NCBI GenBank assembly: GCA_034408745.1 | Contig: JAWXCM010000111.1 | Coordinates: forward strand, 1 to 33,171 | From: JAWXCM01 sp034408745 | GTDB taxonomy: Bacteria > Acidobacteriota > Terriglobia > Bryobacterales > Bryobacteraceae | Length of the DNA stretch: 33,171 nucleotides | Direction of reading: 5' to 3' | Part shown: piece after piece, positions 32,647 through 33,171 of the stretch | Numbering within the stretch: the first letter of the stretch is position 1 | How the letters are laid out: each line of letters starts with the position of its first letter | The notes under the pieces: generated by a model | Databases searched by the model: none | What the model was told of the DNA's origin: nothing | The model's input: only the letters and a program-made list of their open reading frames with translations | Translations under genes and position numbers: made by a program

Positions 32647-33171
32647 CTAAAGCTCGATTTTGCCCTTAACGGTCATGTCCTTCAGCGGAAACTTCGCCTT
32701 GACCGTCATGGGACCCATAGCCGTCTGAAACTGAATTTCTTTATCGCCGGCAGCTACGTCGGTGACGCGTGGGAACAGGAACAGTGTCACCGGACCTGAT
32801 TCGCCCCGCATCGTTTCCACTCGCGCGGGCTGCATCGGACCTCGACTGCCGATCTGCAGGGAAGTCGATTCCTTCATGCGCTCGCGCATCTGGGCCATGC
32901 GCTGCTGCGGATCGGGCGCGACGCCGGGAGGCTGCTGCTGCTGACCGCCCGGTCCGCGACGCTGCTGCTGCTGCGGAGGCTGCTGCCCATCCGGACCGCC
33001 AGGTCCACCGCCACCAGGACCGCCCATACCCATGCGCATTCCGGAAACGGCAACCACGTAAAATTCCTTCGACCAGTCAGCCAGATCCTTGTTGCCGTCG
33101 CTCTTCAGCGAGGCCTGCTGCATGGGAGTGGAGCTGAGCCAGCGAACGGTAACTCGCGGAGCCTCAAAGCC
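32647..33171 (-). CDS. Partial hypothetical protein with Gly/Pro/Gln-rich linker (cut by window edge)
   Basis: The frame is open to the window end, so the true N-terminus lies beyond 33171; an internal ATG at 33123 would otherwise give 158 residues. The visible part begins with EAPRVTVRWLSSTPMQQASL and WSKEFYVVAVSGM, a pattern shared by short acidobacterial proteins of unknown function. It then has a 50-residue Gly/Pro/Gln-rich low-complexity linker (about bases 32910-33035) and a C-terminal beta-rich module (VTLFLFPRVTDVAAGDKEIQ, VKAKFPLKDM). It is probably exported, but the signal peptide region is outside the window. No function is proposed. A terminator follows its stop. Confidence 0.7.
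   Translation of the reverse strand, partial: GFEAPRVTVRWLSSTPMQQASLKSDGNKDLADWSKEFYVVAVSGMRMGMGGPGGGGPGGPDGQQPPQQQQRRGPGGQQQQPPGVAPDPQQRMAQMRERMKESTSLQIGSRGPMQPARVETMRGESGPVTLFLFPRVTDVAAGDKEIQFQTAMGPMTVKAKFPLKDMTVKGKIEL

Noticed and set aside
32910..33035. Trinucleotide-like CTG/GCC repeats near the right edge
   Set aside because: They encode the Gln/Pro/Gly-rich linker of the partial protein; no regular repeat unit or CRISPR-like spacing.

Overview
The window looks like a chromosomal segment of an acidobacterium, most likely near Bryobacter/Solibacter. This is inferred from its GC-rich DNA, two very large Oar-like outer-membrane proteins (carboxypeptidase-regulatory domain plus beta-barrel), FecR-type and Gly/Pro/Gln-rich secreted proteins, and many secreted enzymes. 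No rRNA, tRNA or CRISPR array was seen.

Layout. 1-2300: a small propeptide/inhibitor-like gene faces a frameshifted subtilisin-like protease, followed by a PD-(D/E)XK-like protein. 2299-5860: a polytopic membrane protein with a C-terminal discoidin-like domain, divergent from a Mn-type superoxide dismutase with a clear terminator, then an SDR lacking the catalytic Tyr. 5891-12640: two divergent Oar-like proteins around a 167-bp control region. 12720-17493: a co-directional run of FecR-like protein, beta-CASP RNase, proline dehydrogenase, DUF3291 protein (with a 4-bp duplication) and a secreted two-domain VOC protein. 17493-21260, minus strand: two tandemly duplicated DUF29 genes, then a cyclase-family/HAD phosphatase/parvulin lipoprotein operon. 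21308-25558, plus strand: periplasmic prolyl oligopeptidase, EtfB-EtfA, and a reduced haem-binding-family protein without its CxxCH. 25564-30916, minus strand: argC-argB-short argA-like, a lipoprotein and two geranylgeranyl-reductase-family flavoproteins in one tightly spaced run.

30927-32556 is the most unusual part: a segment of about 1.63 kb bounded by imperfect terminal inverted repeats. It holds a decayed IS1-like transposase and, between the transposase 3' end and the left repeat, a two-gene unit of a Panacea-domain (DUF4065) antitoxin and an unrecognised 141-residue protein, a candidate toxin. The segment abuts a perfect 18-bp inverted repeat (ArgR-like) directly in front of argC, so it may have replaced the native argC promoter. 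The window ends inside a low-complexity protein gene on the minus strand that has its own terminator.

All names rest on reading motifs by eye; no database search was run.
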